Shown piece by piece: positions 61,161-64,000 of a stretch of 64,000 nucleotides of DNA. Each line of letters begins with the position of its first letter. The stretch's first letter is position 1. A program made the translations under genes and the position numbers. The DNA comes from Bradyrhizobium sp. AZCC 1721 (lineage in GTDB: Bacteria > Pseudomonadota > Alphaproteobacteria > Rhizobiales > Xanthobacteraceae). A model generated the notes under the pieces. That model ran no database searches and was not told the DNA's origin. It worked only from the letters and a program-made list of their open reading frames with translations. The stretch lies in contig NZ_JAZHSB010000001.1 of assembly GCF_036924715.1 (NCBI RefSeq), forward strand, positions 1,169,001-1,233,000. Reading direction: 5' to 3'.

Positions 61161-61352
61161 ATGCCAGCCTATGTTCATCATGATGGCATTGAGCCAGGTT
61201 TCGTCCTTTGTCCGAGCTGTGTCGGACTTCCGATGTATGTGCGCGACGTCGAACCGCATTGGAACCAGGCAAAGATTGACTTCACCTATGAGTGTGCCGA
61301 TTGCGGTGCCGAAGTTCGTCAGACCATTATGAAGCCGCAACTGCGGCATTAG
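61161..61352 (+). CDS. Small zinc-ribbon protein
   Basis: A 63-residue protein (PAYVHHDGIEPGFVLCPSCVGLPMYVRDVEPHW, then CADCGAEVRQTIM). Two Cys-x2-Cys pairs, CPSC and CADC, 29 residues apart, would bind zinc. No function is known. The ATG follows GGGGAGAG. It lies alone between the glycosyltransferase and a dispersed palindrome; the 229-base gap before it shows no gene. Confidence 0.72.
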   Translation: MPAYVHHDGIEPGFVLCPSCVGLPMYVRDVEPHWNQAKIDFTYECADCGAEVRQTIMKPQLRH

Positions 61353-61361
61353 TGGCAATTC

Positions 61362-61513
61362 GTAGGGTGGGCAAAGCCAAAGGCGTGCCCACCATTTTCG
61401 ACATTTGCACGCGCGTGATGGTGGGCACGCGGAGCCTGTCATCACTCCGCGAGCGGCCTTGCGCTCGTCGCCGGGCGCGCGTTCGCGCGACCCGTTGGTT
61501 TTGCCCACCCTAC
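61362..61513. repeat. GTAGGGTGGGCAAAGC palindrome with doubly nested inserts
   Basis: Outer arms GTAGGGTGGGCAAAG and TTTTGCCCACCCTAC, relative of 33285-33374. Inside is the GGAGCCTGTCATC...CCCGTTGG insert (61431-61498), which is itself interrupted by about 29 bases at 61444-61472 with CGAGCG and CGCTCG arms. Confidence 0.8.
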
Positions 61514-61522
61514 ACAGCAGCT

Positions 61523-62470
61523 TCAAACCTGCCTCACCACCCCGGGCTGCCCGGAATCGCATTCCAAGGCGTCGCGATCCCAATTTGCCGCGATTGCCAC
61601 GGCCTCATAGGTGCTGTGCAGGAAATCGAGCAGCGCCTTGTCGGGATCGGCAGCCGTCCGGACAGCGTCGTATGGTAGAATGAATTCGCCGAGCGCTTCG
61701 CTGAAGAACGCCGCATCCGGTTGCACCTTCGCCGCGCGAAAACCCGGCGGCTCGGGATAGGCATAGGAATAGAAGGCGGGATAATCGATAGCGCCACCGC
61801 CCGGCCAGAACCCGGCGCTGCTGACTTCGTGTGAATAGGCTTCATGTGCAACCGCGTCGGGCAAATGCGGCACGCCGCCGGGATGGCGTGGCGCGCGGCG
61901 TCCCGAGAAGCGCGTCACCGCGAGATCGAAACTGCCCCAGAAGAAATGCACCGGGCTGGCCTTGCCGAGGAAGCCGGTTCGGAATTGCTTGAAGATGCGG
62001 TCGCAGTTGACGAGAATTTGCAGGAAGCATCCGACGGCATCTGGATCGTAGGCGGCGTGCACGGTGTCCTCGGAGAATTTTATCGGATCGGGCAGTTCGT
62101 TCGGCATCTCGTCGATGGCAACGGCAATGCCGAGCTCGGCAAGCGCTGCCATCGTGGCAGCATAGAAGCTGGCGACCGAATGTCCTGCTAGCACAAATTG
62201 CTCTAGCGAGCCGTCGCTGGTCGAGATGCGCAGCGTGTGGTCAATGAAATCGAAGTCGATCTGGAACGTTCGTGCGCCGTCGGGCACTGGCGATGTCGTC
62301 AATCCGCGCGACGTGACATAAAGCGCCACGTGCCAGGAATGATTGAGCCATGGCGATTTAGCGAGGCGGATCTTGCCGACGATCTGGGTCCAAAGATGGA
62401 GCGTCGCATAGGTGTCACGCCACGCCGCGGTCGGCAATTCCGGCCACCGGACTTGCGAATTATTGCTCAT
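61523..62470 (-). CDS. DUF5996 family protein
   Basis: A 315-residue protein with WPELPTAAWRDTYATLHLWTQIVGKIRLAKSPWLNHSWHVALYVTSRGLTTSP at the N-terminus, VHFFWGSFDLAVTRFSGRRAP in the middle and EFILPYDAVRTAADPDKALLDFLHSTYEAVA near the end. These segments match DUF5996, a conserved bacterial family with no known function. It has no signal peptide or membrane segment. It lies between a dispersed repeat and the wrbA gene, all on the minus strand, but with a 169-base gap to wrbA. Confidence 0.85.
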   Translation of the reverse strand: MSNNSQVRWPELPTAAWRDTYATLHLWTQIVGKIRLAKSPWLNHSWHVALYVTSRGLTTSPVPDGARTFQIDFDFIDHTLRISTSDGSLEQFVLAGHSVASFYAATMAALAELGIAVAIDEMPNELPDPIKFSEDTVHAAYDPDAVGCFLQILVNCDRIFKQFRTGFLGKASPVHFFWGSFDLAVTRFSGRRAPRHPGGVPHLPDAVAHEAYSHEVSSAGFWPGGGAIDYPAFYSYAYPEPPGFRAAKVQPDAAFFSEALGEFILPYDAVRTAADPDKALLDFLHSTYEAVAIAANWDRDALECDSGQPGVVRQV

Positions 62471-62639
62471 GCTAGAACCTTTGCGTGCAGACCGGGAGGT
62501 CGAAGGCCTATCACGAATTCATAAGGCGTTTGGAAACTATACCTCACGATTTCGTGCATTCCGGGCAGCGCCGCGCGCTGCGCTCTCGAAGGACTAGATT
62601 GGGCGGCATTCGTAAGAGAGAACGCCGCCCATCGTTGCA

Positions 62640-63239
62640 TCAGCCATGCAGCTTGTTCGCGGTCTCCGCGATTACGCGCCCCTGATAGCGCGCACCGGCG
62701 AGTTCGTTTTCGCTCGGCTGGCGGCTGCCGTCGCCGCCGGTGATCGTGGTGGCGCCATAGGGCGCGCCGCCGGTGATTTCGTCGAGCTTCATCTGGCCGG
62801 CAAAGCCGTAGTTCAGGCCGACGACCGTCATGCCGAAGTGCAAAAGATTGGTGATGATCGAAAACAGCGTGGTTTCCTGCCCGCCATGCTGGGTCGCCGT
62901 TGCGGTAAAGGCACCGCCGACCTTGCCGTGCAGCGCGCCCTTGGCCCAGAGGCCACCGGCTTGGTCGAGGAAGTTGGCCATCTGCGACGCCATCCGGCCG
63001 AAGCGGGTGCCGGTGCCGATGACGATCGCGTCGTAATTGGCGAGGTCCTCGATGTTTGCGATCGGCGCGGCCTGATCGAGCTTGTAATGCGAGGCCTTGG
63101 CGACCGCTTCAGGCACGAGCTCCGGCACGCGCTTGATGTCGACGGTGGCGCCGGCCTTGCGCGCGCCTTCGGCTACGGCATTCGCCATCGCCTCGATGTG
63201 ACCGTAAGCGGAATAATAGAGCACGAGTACTTTCGCCAT
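62640..63239 (-). CDS. wrbA: NAD(P)H:quinone oxidoreductase WrbA
   Basis: A 199-residue flavodoxin-like protein. FMN-binding motifs are visible: [48 protein letters not shown] and [28 protein letters not shown]. WrbA reduces quinones by two electrons and protects from oxidative stress. The ATG at 63239 (MAKVLVLYY) is the family's standard start; the 48 bases before it in the longer frame are not conserved. It is next to a pirin gene on the same strand, another redox-stress protein, with a dispersed repeat between. Confidence 0.93.
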   Translation of the reverse strand: MAKVLVLYYSAYGHIEAMANAVAEGARKAGATVDIKRVPELVPEAVAKASHYKLDQAAPIANIEDLANYDAIVIGTGTRFGRMASQMANFLDQAGGLWAKGALHGKVGGAFTATATQHGGQETTLFSIITNLLHFGMTVVGLNYGFAGQMKLDEITGGAPYGATTITGGDGSRQPSENELAGARYQGRVIAETANKLHG

Positions 63240-63282
63240 GGTGGTTGTCCTTTGGTTTTGATGTGAGTTGTTCTTGGGGGCT

Positions 63283-63402
63283 GTCATTGCCGGGCTTGAC
63301 CCGGCAATCCATCAATCTTCAGAAAGACTCTTCCGAAGCGGGATGGATGCCCGGGTCATCTAGCGCGAAGACGCGCTTCGCGCTCTTGCCCGGGCATGAC
63401 GA
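63283..63402. repeat. Dispersed palindrome, GTCATTGCCGGGC family
   Basis: Outer arms GTCATTGCCGGGCTTGACCC and GCCCGGGCATGACGAG, with an inner AGCGCGAAGACGCGCTTCGCGCT nested hairpin. It is a relative of 37795-37858. Confidence 0.8.
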
Positions 63403-63414
63403 GCGGTGAATGGC

Positions 63415-64000
63415 TTAAGCCGCGTCGACCAGCACCAGTTCGGAATCTTCCAGCGCGGTAATCGTCAGCTTCGCCTCGTCGCGGATCGCAGCGCCGTCGC
63501 GGGCATTGACGCGCACGCCGTTGACTTCGACGCTGCCGGCCGCCGGCACGAGATAGAGGTGACGCGCCTTCGCCGCCTCGTACGCCGCGCTCTCGCCCGC
63601 CTTCAGCGTGGTGGCGAGCACCCGCGCATCGGCGCGGATCGGCAGCGCATCGTTGTCGCCGGCAATGCCGCTGGCGATGGTGACGAGCTTGCCGGAGCGA
63701 TCCGACTTCGGAAACGGTTTGGCGCCCCAGGTCGGCTGGCCACCCCTCGTCGTCGGCTCGATCCAGATCTGGAAGATCTTGGTCTTGCTCGGCTCCAGAT
63801 TGTACTCGGAGTGACGAATGCCGCTTCCGGCGCTCATCACCTGCACGTCGCCGGCTTCAGTCCGGCCCTTGTTGCCGAGCGAGTCCTGGTGCGTGATCGC
63901 GCCTTCGCGGACATAGGTGATGATTTCCATGTTGGCGTGGGGATGGGCGGGAAAGCCGGTGTTCGGCGCGATCTCGTCATCGTTCCACACCCGCAAGGCG
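63415..64000 (-). CDS. Pirin family protein, N-terminus beyond the window
   Basis: At least 195 codons of a bicupin pirin. The first cupin's metal ligands are visible in GFPAHPHANMEIITYVREGAITHQDSLGNKG, where three His and one Glu bind iron, and the second cupin follows. Some bacterial pirins are quercetin 2,3-dioxygenases; others regulate redox genes. The start lies past base 64000. It is adjacent to wrbA. Confidence 0.9.
   Translation of the reverse strand, partial: ALRVWNDDEIAPNTGFPAHPHANMEIITYVREGAITHQDSLGNKGRTEAGDVQVMSAGSGIRHSEYNLEPSKTKIFQIWIEPTTRGGQPTWGAKPFPKSDRSGKLVTIASGIAGDNDALPIRADARVLATTLKAGESAAYEAAKARHLYLVPAAGSVEVNGVRVNARDGAAIRDEAKLTITALEDSELVLVDAA

Overview
The window looks like chromosomal DNA of a Bradyrhizobium-type alphaproteobacterium. 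The basis is high GC with strong third-position GC, a conserved-looking block of hisN-like phosphatase, N-formylglutamate amidohydrolase-like gene, cpdR and tRNA-Val, an opgGH pair, several Bug/TctC-type binding proteins, and many dispersed intergenic palindromes of the type common in that genus. The assignment is inference from sequence appearance; no search was run.

Layout. 1-3.2 kb: end of a LysE exporter, a TauE/SafE permease, a LysR regulator and an orphan Bug protein. 3.2-6.4 kb: hisN, a probable alpha-r14 (suhB-type) small RNA ending in a strong terminator, a formylglutamate amidohydrolase, cpdR and tRNA-Val(GAC). 6.4-12.6 kb: a class III cyclase with TPRs, then the osmoregulated periplasmic glucan genes opgG-opgH. 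12.6-17.3 kb: a flavoprotein dehydrogenase divergent from two paralogous amidohydrolases and a Rieske protein, a probable catabolic cassette. 17.3-22.6 kb: a secreted TIMP/NTR-like protein, then a TetR gene facing pspA across three copies of a 15-bp palindrome, followed by yiaA-like and other membrane genes, one apparently frameshifted. 22.6-27.4 kb: SDR, aldehyde dehydrogenase, Old Yellow Enzyme and GFA enzymes. 27.4-31.6 kb: a repeat-rich accessory stretch with RidA, a glycerophosphodiesterase and a second cyclase-TPR protein. 31.6-37.8 kb: a ThDP enzyme, an IS110 transposase, a frameshifted flavin monooxygenase and an M20 peptidase. 37.8-41 kb: a complete tripartite tricarboxylate transporter (tctC-tctB-tctA).

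41.3-48.3 kb reads as one functional unit. A D-amino-acid dehydrogenase gene is divergent from a LysR gene, with two matching palindromes between them; these are followed by a polar amino acid ABC importer and a D-amino-acid transaminase. I infer uptake and catabolism of D-amino acids. 48.5-52.8 kb holds cupin, AhpD-like, fumarylacetoacetase-like, flavin monooxygenase and Ldh-type dehydrogenase genes. 53.1-57.2 kb encodes a 1362-residue protein with five tandem GAF domains, GGDEF and EAL. 57.2-64 kb has small conserved proteins, a DUF1080 lipid/sugar-binding-like protein, a GH26-like fragment, a family 2 glycosyltransferase, a DUF5996 protein, wrbA and a pirin cut by the window end.

The most distinctive signals are the TetR/pspA operator triplet, the LysR/dadA palindromes, the anti-SD small RNA, the palindromes nested inside other palindromes, the five-GAF c-di-GMP protein, and two genes that need a one-base correction to read through.
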